Source of the DNA: CAMCYM01 sp964405405
GTDB lineage: Bacteria > Bacteroidota > Bacteroidia > Flavobacteriales_D > Sanyastnellaceae
Length of the DNA stretch: 64,000 bases
Direction: 5' to 3'
Assembly (NCBI GenBank): GCA_964405405.1
Contig: CAYONT010000008.1
Span: forward strand, 1 to 64,000
A program made the position numbers and the translations under genes. The notes beneath the pieces were generated by a model. It was not told the DNA's origin. It saw only the letters and a list, made by a program, of their open reading frames with translations, and did not search any database. Below are positions 1 through 7,448 of the stretch, piece by piece. Every line of letters begins with the position of its first letter. Position 1 is the stretch's first letter.

Positions 1-139
1 TCAGCGGCGAAGCCGCGGCATTTCAGCGGCGAAGCCGCGCTATTTCAGCGGCGAAGCCGCGGCATTTCAGCGGCGAAGCCGCGGCATTTCAGCGGCGAAG
101 CCGCGGCATCTCCTATCTCAGCGGCGAAGTCGCTGTGAT
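1..139. repeat. Tandem hairpin repeat array (22-bp units)
   Basis: Five 22-bp units lie head to tail at 1-110. Each is built on the inverted repeat GCGGC-GAA-GCCGC, which can fold into a tight hairpin. After a 7-nt TCCTATC linker a decayed sixth unit follows (about 118-139). Unit 2 differs in its tail. The array runs off the left edge, so its full size is unknown. It lies directly beyond the stop codon of the peroxiredoxin gene. The TCCTATCTC linker recurs beside other GCGGC/GCCGC hairpins at 5608-5659 and, reversed, at 55093-55480, so these are one family. No unique spacers are present, so it is not a CRISPR array. Confidence 0.9.
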
Positions 140-711
140 TACTTCCGCCAGTTTGCGGGGCAGGCTTGGCCTGAAGTTTCGAAGTGCCGGAGCGCATCCA
201 ACATCCGCAGGGCCTCGTCGGTGTTCCGGCCAAACATCAAATGGTTGATGGTTTGGTGTTGAACAATGCCTTTTTTGTCAATCAAAAACAGCGCGCGGTA
301 GGCGATGAGGTCGTTGGGGGCCGTGAGCAAACCGTCCTCGTCGTAGTCATACTCGCCGGTGAGCACGTCGTAATTGGTGGCGATGGTCTTGTTCGCGTCG
401 CCCACAAGCGGATAGGTGATGCCCGCCACGCCGCCTTCGTTTTGCGGGACTTTCAGGAAGGCCAAATGCGTTTCAACCGTATCGGTCGAGCAACCCACGA
501 CGACCGCATCGCGCTCTTCAAACTGGGCCAATTGGTGCTGAAAGGCGATGAGCTCCGAAGGGCACAAGGAGGAGAAGTCCTTCGGGTAGAAGAACAGGAC
601 AACGTACTTCTTGCCGATGTAGTCCGCGAGCGAGAAGTTGGGGACGACTTCCCCGTTGACGACGGCTTTCGCGGTGAAGGCGGGGGCAGGGCGGGCGATG
701 AGGGTTGACAT
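139..711 (-). CDS. 2-Cys peroxiredoxin (AhpC/TSA family)
   Basis: This 190-residue cytosolic thiol peroxidase should reduce H2O2 and organic peroxides using a thioredoxin- or AhpF-type donor. The peroxidatic cysteine is Cys50 in the motif FYPKDFSSLCPSE, and the resolving cysteine is Cys184 in the typical C-terminal ACPANW motif, so it is a typical 2-Cys enzyme. The usual catalytic Thr of PxxxTxxC is Ser here, a substitution many family members tolerate. The start is the ATG at 711 (MSTLIARPAP), which matches the family N-terminus; an upstream in-frame codon would add eight unconserved residues. It is divergent from ppk1 with a gap of about 75 bp. A GCGGC hairpin array lies immediately downstream and may terminate it. 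Confidence 0.93.
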   Translation of the reverse strand: MSTLIARPAPAFTAKAVVNGEVVPNFSLADYIGKKYVVLFFYPKDFSSLCPSELIAFQHQLAQFEERDAVVVGCSTDTVETHLAFLKVPQNEGGVAGITYPLVGDANKTIATNYDVLTGEYDYDEDGLLTAPNDLIAYRALFLIDKKGIVQHQTINHLMFGRNTDEALRMLDALRHFETSGQACPANWRK

Positions 712-774
712 GGGAGTTGGGAGTTTGGGGGGCAAAGTTACGGCGGAGGGGTCGGGGGTTGCAGCGCGGGCGAA

Positions 775-782
775 GTATCTTT
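775..782 (+). promoter_or_regulatory. Bacteroidota -7 promoter box (TATCTTTG) for ppk1
   Basis: TATCTTTG is a perfect match to the Bacteroidota sigma-A -7 consensus TAnnTTTG. It ends five bases before the GTG chosen as the ppk1 start, so transcription would begin at or next to the start codon. The placement is the same as for lpdA and metK in this window. No clear -33 element was identified. Confidence 0.5.
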
Positions 783-787
783 GGAAG

Positions 788-2878
788 GTGCAGAAAACAC
801 TTCACGCCCGGGACAAGTTCATCAACCGGGAAATCAGTTGGCTTGCCTTCAACCACCGCGTGTTGCAGGAGGCGGCCAGTGACCGGGTGCCCCTGATTGA
901 GCGGATTCGGTTCCTGGGGATTTTTTCGAACAACCTGGACGAGTTTTTTCGGGTCCGGGTGGCGAACCTGCAGCGGGCCGCCTTGGTGGGGAAGCATCCG
1001 ACGACGACCCTGGGATTCGATGTGCGGGAGACCCTCGTGCGGGTCGCCCAGCGGGTGGTGCAGTTGCAGGCGGAGAACAACCGGGTGTTTGGGGAACTGA
1101 CGGGGTTGCTGGAGGCGGAGGGCATCCACTTCCTCCGGGAGGACGAGCTGGATGCGGAGCAACAGGCCTTTGCTCGGCGACACTTCATCGAGCGGATCAG
1201 GCCGTCGTTGGTGCCCATCATGGTGGGGGGCGGGGTGCCTTTTCCGGAGTTGATGGACGGGACCCTGTACCTCGCGGTGGGGATGCGCCTGCAGGAGGAT
1301 GAGGGCGAGCGGACGCGGTACGCGGTCATCGAGGTGCCGACCCACCTGCCGCGGTTCCTGGTGCTGCCCAGCCGGGGGCACCACCAGTACGTCATGTTCA
1401 TCGAGGACGTCATCCGGTTGGAGTTGCGCCGCATCTTCGCATTGTTCGACCCCCTGGAGCTGCGGGCCCACGCCATCAAGGTGACCCGGGACGCGGAAAT
1501 CGACGTGGACGACGACCTCACCCGGTCCTTGATGGAGAAGCTGGCCCGGGGCGTGGCCCGTCGGAAACAAGGAGACTACGTGCGCTTCCTGTACGACGCG
1601 GAGATGCCCAAGGAGATGATCACGTACGTCAAGCGCAAGCTCAAGTTGGGCGATACGGAGAACGTGATTGCCGGCAGCCGGTACCACAATCGCAAAGACC
1701 TGATGGGATTTCCGGACTTTGGACGGAAGGATTTGGCCTACCCCCCCCAACCGCCCGTGCTTCACCCCGACTTTGCGGGCAAGACCAGCCTGCTGGACGC
1801 CATCCGCGAGCGGGATGTCTTGTTGCACCTGCCCTACCACGATTTCAGCCAAATCGTGGACATTCTTCGCGAGGCGGCGATCGACCCCGCGGTCACGCAC
1901 ATCCGCATCAACCTCTACCGGGTCGCCAGCCAGTCCCAGGTGATCAATGCGCTGGTGAACGCGGCGCGAAATGGGAAGCACGTGCAGGTGGTGATCGAGC
2001 TGGCGGCGCGCTTCGATGAACGACACAACATCCAGGTTTCCAAGGTCTTGCAAGAGGCTGGGGCGCACGTGGAGTTTGGTGTGGCCGGGCTCAAGGTGCA
2101 CGCGAAGTTGTTCCTCATCACGCGGAAGCGAGGCCGAACCCAGGAACAATTTGCCCACATCGGCACGGGCAACTTCCACGAGCGCAACGCCCGGGTGTAC
2201 ACGGACCACGCGCTGCTGACCGCCGACCCGTCCCTGACGGCAGAGGTAGAGCGGCTCTTCAGCTTCTTCTCGCACAACTACGAGCGGCCTGTGTTCCGCC
2301 AGCTCATTGTGAGCCCGCACGGCACCCGCCGGCAGTTCATCCAGCTCATCGACCGAGAAATCCGCTGGGCGCAGGAAGGGTTGCCGGCCAGGTTGGACCT
2401 GAAGATCAACAACCTCGTGGACGCAGAGATGATCGAGAAGCTCTACGATGCCAGCCGGGCCGGGGTACAGGTGCGCCTCCTGATTCGGGGCATCTGCTCG
2501 CTCATCCCGGGGGTGCCGGGCATGAGTGACCGCATCGAAGTGCGGAGCTTGGTGGGCCGTTATCTCGAGCACGGCCGCGTTCTCATCTTCGGAAACGGGG
2601 GCCACCCGCTCTTTTACCTCTCCTCCGCGGATTGGATGACCCGCAACCTGGACCGCCGCGTCGAGGTCTCCGTGCCCATTCGGGAAGAACGGTTGCAGCG
2701 CGAGTTGATTGAGCAGTTCGAGCTGCAGTGGAACGACCCCTTCAAAGCCCGCATCGTGGACGCCTCGGCGGACAATCGAATGCTCGATGTTGCCGTTGCC
2801 GAGCCAGCGCAGGACGCCCAGACCCGCATCCACCAGTCCGTCGTCCACCAACTCAATCCGACCGCCCTGCAACCATGA
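788..2878 (+). CDS. ppk1: Polyphosphate kinase 1
   Basis: PPK1 reversibly polymerises the gamma-phosphate of ATP into polyphosphate. The 696-residue product has the N-terminal motif FINREISWLAFNHRVLQEA, a central PHP-type head domain and two phospholipase-D-like C-terminal domains. The phosphorylated histidine is His438 in GLKVHAKLFL, equivalent to His435 of E. coli. The second active-site region SSADWMTRNLDRRVEV lies near the C-terminus. The GTG at 788 is chosen because the family begins shortly before the INREISWL motif and a promoter box sits five bases upstream; an in-frame ATG at 710 would add 26 unconserved residues and overlap the peroxiredoxin start. Its stop overlaps the ATG of ppx (ATGA), so the two are translationally coupled. 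Confidence 0.96.
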   Translation: MQKTLHARDKFINREISWLAFNHRVLQEAASDRVPLIERIRFLGIFSNNLDEFFRVRVANLQRAALVGKHPTTTLGFDVRETLVRVAQRVVQLQAENNRVFGELTGLLEAEGIHFLREDELDAEQQAFARRHFIERIRPSLVPIMVGGGVPFPELMDGTLYLAVGMRLQEDEGERTRYAVIEVPTHLPRFLVLPSRGHHQYVMFIEDVIRLELRRIFALFDPLELRAHAIKVTRDAEIDVDDDLTRSLMEKLARGVARRKQGDYVRFLYDAEMPKEMITYVKRKLKLGDTENVIAGSRYHNRKDLMGFPDFGRKDLAYPPQPPVLHPDFAGKTSLLDAIRERDVLLHLPYHDFSQIVDILREAAIDPAVTHIRINLYRVASQSQVINALVNAARNGKHVQVVIELAARFDERHNIQVSKVLQEAGAHVEFGVAGLKVHAKLFLITRKRGRTQEQFAHIGTGNFHERNARVYTDHALLTADPSLTAEVERLFSFFSHNYERPVFRQLIVSPHGTRRQFIQLIDREIRWAQEGLPARLDLKINNLVDAEMIEKLYDASRAGVQVRLLIRGICSLIPGVPGMSDRIEVRSLVGRYLEHGRVLIFGNGGHPLFYLSSADWMTRNLDRRVEVSVPIREERLQRELIEQFELQWNDPFKARIVDASADNRMLDVAVAEPAQDAQTRIHQSVVHQLNPTALQP

Positions 2879-3825
2879 TCTTCGGTGCCATCGACATCGG
2901 CTCCAACGCCGTCCGCCTGCTCATCGAGGACGTGAAGGACCGCAACGGCTTGCCCTTCGCCCAAAAAGTCGCCTTCTTTCGGGTGCCCCTGCGCCTCGGA
3001 TCGGACGTCTTCGAAACGGGTTTCATTTCGGAGGCCAAATCCACCGCCCTCACGAAGACGATGCACGCGTTCTTCCTGCTGATGGAGGTCCACGGGGTGG
3101 CCCACTTCCGGGTCCATGCCACCAGTGCCATGCGGGAGGCCCGCAATGCCCGGGAGGTCATCGCGCAGGTGCAACGGAAGTCGGGCATCCGAATCGATGT
3201 CATCGACGGGGACCAGGAGGCCACGCTGATTTTTCGGGGCTTCCAGACGGTGGCGGGCATCAACCGGGACCGGGATTTTCTGTACATCGATGTCGGCGGC
3301 GGCAGCACGGAAATCACCTGGATCCGCAAGGGGAATCGGGAGCATGCCGCCTCCTTCCCCATCGGCACCGTCCGCTCCCTCAAGGGCCGGGTGGACCCCG
3401 CCATCTGGGACGACGTGGCTGCCTTCATCGAATCCGCCCGAGACGGGGGCCGCGAACTGCTGGCCATCGGCACGGGGGGCAACATCAACCGGCTGCACCG
3501 GCTCAGCGGAGCAGATCGCTACGAACCCGTTCCCCTCGACCAACTCTGTGCGTTGCACGAACGCATTGCCGGCATGTCCTACGAGGCGCGCATGGAAACC
3601 TTGGGCCTAAAACCCGACCGGGCTGACGTCATCGTGCCCGCCGGCGAAATCTACATCCGGGTCATGCGCCTCGCCGGTGCCCACGCCATCCTCGTCCCCA
3701 AAGTGGGACTGGCGGACGGCATGATCCTTGAGCTCTACCGCACCACCCTCGGCGCATCCTCGGGCGGCAGCGGAGACGGTCCTGCAGATGCGCTCCCCTC
3801 TCCCCCACTGCGGCGCAAGCGCTGA
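2875..3825 (+). CDS. ppx: Exopolyphosphatase / Ppx-GppA family phosphatase
   Basis: This 316-residue ASKHA-fold phosphatase should remove terminal phosphates from polyphosphate or convert pppGpp to ppGpp; the family does not let the two be separated by eye. The phosphate-1 loop is IDIGSNAVRLL at the N-terminus and the second nucleotide/phosphate motif DVGGGSTEI lies near residue 139. It is about the short form found in Bacteroidota and lacks the HD domain of E. coli Ppx. Its ATG overlaps the ppk1 stop by four bases, forming a polyphosphate synthesis and degradation pair. The last residues (PPLRRKR) and the stop codon are encoded inside the first unit of a 22-bp repeat, so the C-terminus has been overwritten or extended by repeat DNA. 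Confidence 0.92.
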   Translation: MIFGAIDIGSNAVRLLIEDVKDRNGLPFAQKVAFFRVPLRLGSDVFETGFISEAKSTALTKTMHAFFLLMEVHGVAHFRVHATSAMREARNAREVIAQVQRKSGIRIDVIDGDQEATLIFRGFQTVAGINRDRDFLYIDVGGGSTEITWIRKGNREHAASFPIGTVRSLKGRVDPAIWDDVAAFIESARDGGRELLAIGTGGNINRLHRLSGADRYEPVPLDQLCALHERIAGMSYEARMETLGLKPDRADVIVPAGEIYIRVMRLAGAHAILVPKVGLADGMILELYRTTLGASSGGSGDGPADALPSPPLRRKR

Positions 3826-3855
3826 ACCGCGGCCGGCGCAAGCGCTGAACCGCGG
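3811..3855. repeat. Two 22-bp direct repeats at the end of ppx
   Basis: CGGCGCAAGCGCTGAACCGC is the core of a unit present at 3811-3832 and again at 3834-3855. Each unit contains GCGC/GCGC and CGG/CCG complementarity and can form a hairpin. The ppx stop codon (TGA, 3823-3825) lies within the first unit. The pair sits between convergent genes, as the other hairpin repeats of this window do. Confidence 0.85.
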
Positions 3856-3884
3856 CTGCGGCGTTTGCCCTCGCCTGCCCTTGC

Positions 3885-4926
3885 TTACTTCAGCTTGCCC
3901 GCCAGGAAGTTGTCCACCTCGAACGCCCGCTGGGGCTTGAGGACGATGTTGCCTTGCTTGTCCAGCAGGAAGTACGTCGGCGTCGCCGTGATTTTGTAAT
4001 CCGCGACCACCGGGCTGCTCCAGGCCATGAGCTGGCTCACATTGGGCCAAGTAGCTCCATTGTCCGCAATCGCTTTCTCCCACGTTTGGCGGCTGTTGTC
4101 CAAACTCACCCCAATCACCTCGAACCCTTTCGCCTTGTACTTCTGGTAAAGCGGACCCACATACGGCATCTCCTGCTCGCACTTGTGGCACCACGAAGCC
4201 CAAAACATCACCAACGTGTACTGGTTCTTCGCACAGGTTTCCCGCAGGTCCACCTCACCACCGTTCCACTTGGGGATGCGGAAGTTGGGCGGGGTTTTGC
4301 CTACCTGCAAGTTGATGATGCCCTGGGCGCGGATGCGGATGGCGTCGCTGAGATCGGCACCGCAATCGTCGTCGAAGATGTAGTTGTCTAGGATGTACTG
4401 GCAAATGTGCTCCTTGCCCGTGTTGTAGAACCCGTCGAGCATGCTGTACAGGGCGGATTCCAGCGTGACCGGATTGGGCTCGAAGTGGGCCTTCACCTGG
4501 TCGATACACGCCATGAAACCGGGGTCCTTGCCCCCGCTGAACCCAATCATCATGCCCTGGATGCGGTCAGAAATGGTCATGCTCCGCACCAAGCTGCCGT
4601 CCATCGGATCCAATTCTTCGAAGAAACGGGCCTGCGATTGGGGATACTTTGGGTTCTTGAGCGACAGGATTTTGGCCAAATAGGTCCCCGGATACTGATC
4701 GATCATCGCGTGCTGCGCTGCAATCAGTTCCTGGTCTTTCGCTGCGATTTGCTGGTCAATCTGGGCCTTCATGCCGCTGGCCTCCTGGGCATTCTGGCGC
4801 AGGGCGCGCACCTCGTTCTTGTTGCGGGTGTCCAGGCTCTGGTAGGCAAACCAGCCGGCGTTCTCCTGGGAGTTCGCTGACGTCTTGGCGCCGGACAACC
4901 GGCCCGTCTTGAATTCCAGCGTCACC
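3885..4926 (-). CDS. TlpA-like thioredoxin-domain protein (5' end in gap)
   Basis: About 346 residues are visible. The C-terminal 140 or so form a TlpA/ResA-like thioredoxin domain with the redox motif WASWCHKCEQEMP and the cis-proline ATPTYF. Such proteins reduce or isomerise disulfides in the periplasm, anchored by a signal peptide or lipoprotein anchor. The preceding helical region (ALRQNAQEASGM onward) resembles the DUF4369/DUF5106 N-terminal part of Bacteroidota TlpA proteins. The beginning, including any signal peptide, is lost in the N run at 4927-5026, so the first visible Met is probably not the real start. It is convergent with ppx, separated by the 22-bp repeats. Confidence 0.85.
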
Positions 4927-5026
4927 NNNNNNNNNNNNNNNNNNNNNNNNNNNNNNNNNNNNNNNNNNNNNNNNNNNNNNNNNNNNNNNNNNNNNNNNNN
5001 NNNNNNNNNNNNNNNNNNNNNNNNNN
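4927..5026. other. Scaffold gap (100 N)
   Basis: Exactly 100 N. The flanks (ending GCGTCACC, beginning ACGACGATGG) share no terminal repeat, so sequence is really missing here, unlike the gaps at 17435 and 55269. The missing part should hold the 5' end of the minus-strand TlpA-like gene and possibly the divergent promoter of the gene at 5033. Confidence 0.95.
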
Positions 5027-5032
5027 ACGACG

Positions 5033-5602
5033 ATGGACAGGAACACAGCTTTGGCGTTGCTGGGGGTTGAGGCGGACACCACGCACGAGGATTTGATGGA
5101 GTGTTTGGATGCGGAGGCTTTCTCGGTGCGGGATCATTTCATCCGCCAACCGGTCGTTCCAGCGCTGTTCCGGGGTCGGGTGAACCGGTTGGTTCAACTC
5201 AGCGACATTTCCCACACGCTGGGCATCGACCCGCTGGGCTCGCCGGTGGCGTTGCCCGAGTTGCTGCCCTTGGAGGGGGGGGCTTTGGGTTTGGCCAGCA
5301 ACCACTTGGAGAATTTGCTGCGGCTGCGCACGTCGATGGCGGGGACGCTGGATCCGGATGTTTTGGCGCGCTTCGGGACGACGATGGCTACCCTGCAGGT
5401 CCGGTACATGGAGGCGTTTCTGGATGCGACGGCGGACTGGCCGCTCGTGCCCGTGGATGAGGATGTCCCCGCGCGGGAGGAATGCGAGTGGCAGGACTTG
5501 CTCCAGGAGCTGCGGGAGGCCGAGGTCAGGGACCGGTTTCCGTTGGTGAGCCGGGAGCGCAACCGCATGCAGCGCATGCTCGACCGGGAGGTGGCGGGCT
5601 GA
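5033..5602 (+). CDS. Hypothetical protein, 189 residues
   Basis: I do not recognise the family. The product is a soluble-looking, acidic, helix-rich protein with no signal peptide or membrane segment. It starts MDRNTALALLGVEADT and ends in a charged helix (VRDRFPLVSRERNRMQRML). Composition and codon use match neighbouring genes, and third positions are strongly G/C, which supports real coding. The first ATG lies seven bases after the N gap, so an earlier start inside the gap cannot be excluded. It is divergent from the TlpA-like gene and convergent with the gene at 5665, with a hairpin repeat pair between them. Confidence 0.65.
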   Translation: MDRNTALALLGVEADTTHEDLMECLDAEAFSVRDHFIRQPVVPALFRGRVNRLVQLSDISHTLGIDPLGSPVALPELLPLEGGALGLASNHLENLLRLRTSMAGTLDPDVLARFGTTMATLQVRYMEAFLDATADWPLVPVDEDVPAREECEWQDLLQELREAEVRDRFPLVSRERNRMQRMLDREVAG

Positions 5603-5607
5603 GCCCA

Positions 5608-5659
5608 AGCGGCGCGCAGCGCCGCGGAGTTCCCTATCTCAGCGGCGCGCAGCGCCGCG
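5608..5659. repeat. Pair of palindromic hairpin repeats between convergent genes
   Basis: The 19-bp palindrome AGCGGCGCGCAGCGCCGCG occurs at 5608-5626 and again at 5641-5659, joined by a linker containing CCTATCTC, the same linker as in the array at 1-139. Each copy can form a stem of seven G/C pairs. The pair fills the gap between a plus-strand stop (5602) and a minus-strand stop (5665) and probably acts as a bidirectional terminator. Confidence 0.85.
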
Positions 5660-5664
5660 TTGTC

Positions 5665-6081
5665 TCAACTCGGATGCGCCGTGAACAACCGTGCGAGCCC
5701 GTCGAGCGCGCTCGGGGAGCCCGTGAAGTCGAGCCGGATGCCGCCGATTTCGGCAGAGAGGGCGCGCGGGCTGCGGGAACGAATCCTGACGGGCGTGGCG
5801 TGGGAGACTGCGAGGGCGTAAGTCTCGAGGCGGACGCGGAAGTACAGGAGCAGACCGCCTCGGGTGCGCTCGGCGTTGAGCCACTTCACGTCGGGCGTGG
5901 CATCGATGAGCGATTGGAGGTCGGGGTCCGAGCACCCGTGCCATTGGACCCGCGGGGTGGCGACGGGCGTGCCCGAGAGCAGGGCGCGAACCCGGTCCCA
6001 GGTCCCGAGCCGAGGACCCGCAATCCCCACGAGGGCGGCCCACCGTTTGGGATCGGGGTAAGAGACGTTGACCGCCTTCAT
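5665..6081 (-). CDS. Hypothetical protein coupled to cry-DASH
   Basis: A 138-residue soluble protein of unknown function, starting MKAVNVSYPDPKRWAALVGI. It has no recognised motif, signal peptide or membrane segment. Its ATG overlaps the stop of the cryptochrome-DASH gene (ATGA), so it is the last gene of the photolyase operon and is probably translated with it. The position suggests a job connected with light response or repair, but that is only inferred from the neighbours. The longer open frame upstream is excluded because it runs antiparallel inside well-supported cry coding sequence. Confidence 0.7.
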   Translation of the reverse strand: MKAVNVSYPDPKRWAALVGIAGPRLGTWDRVRALLSGTPVATPRVQWHGCSDPDLQSLIDATPDVKWLNAERTRGGLLLYFRVRLETYALAVSHATPVRIRSRSPRALSAEIGGIRLDFTGSPSALDGLARLFTAHPS

Positions 6082-7448
6082 GGCTGGGGTGGGGTGAACG
6101 GCGGAGGCGGGGTGAGCCAATGTCGGCGGTAGGCACCGTTGGGGTCGTAGTCGCTGGCTTGTTTGGCCGTATTGAAACGCCGCTGAGGACGCGGATCCGC
6201 ACCCACGCCTGCGATGTACTGCCAATTCCCCGTGTTGCTCGCCACATCGAAATCGAGCAGGTGGTGCTCGAACCAAGCCGCGCCCCAGGTCCAGGGAACG
6301 CCGAGGTCGTGGATGAGGAAGGAGGCGACGTTTTGGCGACCGCGGTTGGTCATATACCCGGTGGCGGCCAGCTCGCGCATGTTCGCATCCACGAAGTCAT
6401 CCCCCGTGGTGCCCGCGCACCAGGATGCAAAGGCCTGCCTGGCACGGGCATGTCGGCCCCCGAGCGCCGGTTTCCGGAACAGGTCAGGACCGGATTGCAT
6501 GGCAGCGAACCGGAAGTAGTCGCGCCAGAGCAACTCGAAGACCATCCAGTACGTGTCTTCGGTGGCGCCGTGCTGGGCTTCGAAAGCGCGCACCGCCTCG
6601 TACACCTGGCGCGGGCTCAAGGCGCCGACGGACAACCACGGCGCGAGCCGGCTGGCATCATCGGGCCCCAGGAGGCCATTGCGGGTCTGTTTGTAATGGG
6701 CCAGCGCCCCGGAACCGATGTAGTGGCGCAGGCGGGCCTGCCCTGCCGACTCGCCGCCTTCGAACCGCAGGAGACCCCGGGGGTCCGGCCCCGCCGGCTC
6801 GGGCCCAGGCAGCGCCCCCTCCGCGAACCGCGGCGGGCCTGCCACCCAGCTCACCGGCACCGGCACCTCGGCGGGCGGCGGGAGCGACTCCCGGACCCGC
6901 CAAGCCCGCTCCACCTTGTTGCGGAACGAAGTGAACACCGGCGGCAATGCGTCCACCTCAAACGGCAGGTCCTCCGGGTGCAAAAGCGTCCGGCCTTCCA
7001 CCCAGTGGCACCCGGCACGCCCCGCCAACGCCCGTTCCAGCGCCCGCTCCTGCGCCCACTCCTCCGGCGCATGCCCGCGCTCCGCAAACACGCCGCCATC
7101 GAAATCGCCGTCCCGCACCAGCCGGGCGCAAACCTCCGCGCTGTCGCCCACACGCTCATCCAGCATGGCACCCCGCAAGGCCAAACCCCTCCGCAAATCG
7201 GCCACACTCTCCGCCAGAAAGCGCATCCGTGCTGGCGACATGCGCCCCCAGTCGGGCCTTGGCGCTGGCGCCCGCCAAGGCCAGTCCCTGCTCCACTCCC
7301 CTTCCCACAACGGGTCCCAAACGTAGACGGGGACTACGGTTTCGCATTGCGCCAGGGCCGCGTGCAGCGCCACGGCGTCTTCGAGCCGCAAATCGGCCCG
7401 GAACCAGACGAGGCCCCGGCGGAAACGTCGGCGGGTGGAGTCGTTCAT
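6078..7448 (-). CDS. Cryptochrome DASH (FAD photolyase family)
   Basis: This 456-residue flavoprotein belongs to the DASH branch, which repairs cyclobutane dimers in single-stranded or looped DNA and may also sense blue light. The N-terminal Rossmann domain begins RRGLVWFRADLRLEDAVAL. The FAD domain carries the hallmark stretches NRGRQNVASFLIHDLG and SNTGNWQYIAGVGADPR, followed by FNTAKQASDYDPNG, all diagnostic of the DASH group. The start is the ATG at 7448 (MNDSTRRRF), which overlaps the stop of the upstream photolyase-related gene as ATGA; its own stop overlaps the next gene in the same way. It is the third gene of a four-gene coupled block. Confidence 0.93.
   Translation of the reverse strand: MNDSTRRRFRRGLVWFRADLRLEDAVALHAALAQCETVVPVYVWDPLWEGEWSRDWPWRAPAPRPDWGRMSPARMRFLAESVADLRRGLALRGAMLDERVGDSAEVCARLVRDGDFDGGVFAERGHAPEEWAQERALERALAGRAGCHWVEGRTLLHPEDLPFEVDALPPVFTSFRNKVERAWRVRESLPPPAEVPVPVSWVAGPPRFAEGALPGPEPAGPDPRGLLRFEGGESAGQARLRHYIGSGALAHYKQTRNGLLGPDDASRLAPWLSVGALSPRQVYEAVRAFEAQHGATEDTYWMVFELLWRDYFRFAAMQSGPDLFRKPALGGRHARARQAFASWCAGTTGDDFVDANMRELAATGYMTNRGRQNVASFLIHDLGVPWTWGAAWFEHHLLDFDVASNTGNWQYIAGVGADPRPQRRFNTAKQASDYDPNGAYRRHWLTPPPPFTPPQP

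Noticed and set aside
1..139. Possible CRISPR array
   Set aside because: The units are contiguous hairpins with no unique spacers of CRISPR length, and no cas genes are present.
518..2872. Long minus-strand reading frame opposite ppk1
   Set aside because: It is an antisense shadow of a GC-rich gene; the plus strand encodes clear PPK1 motifs.
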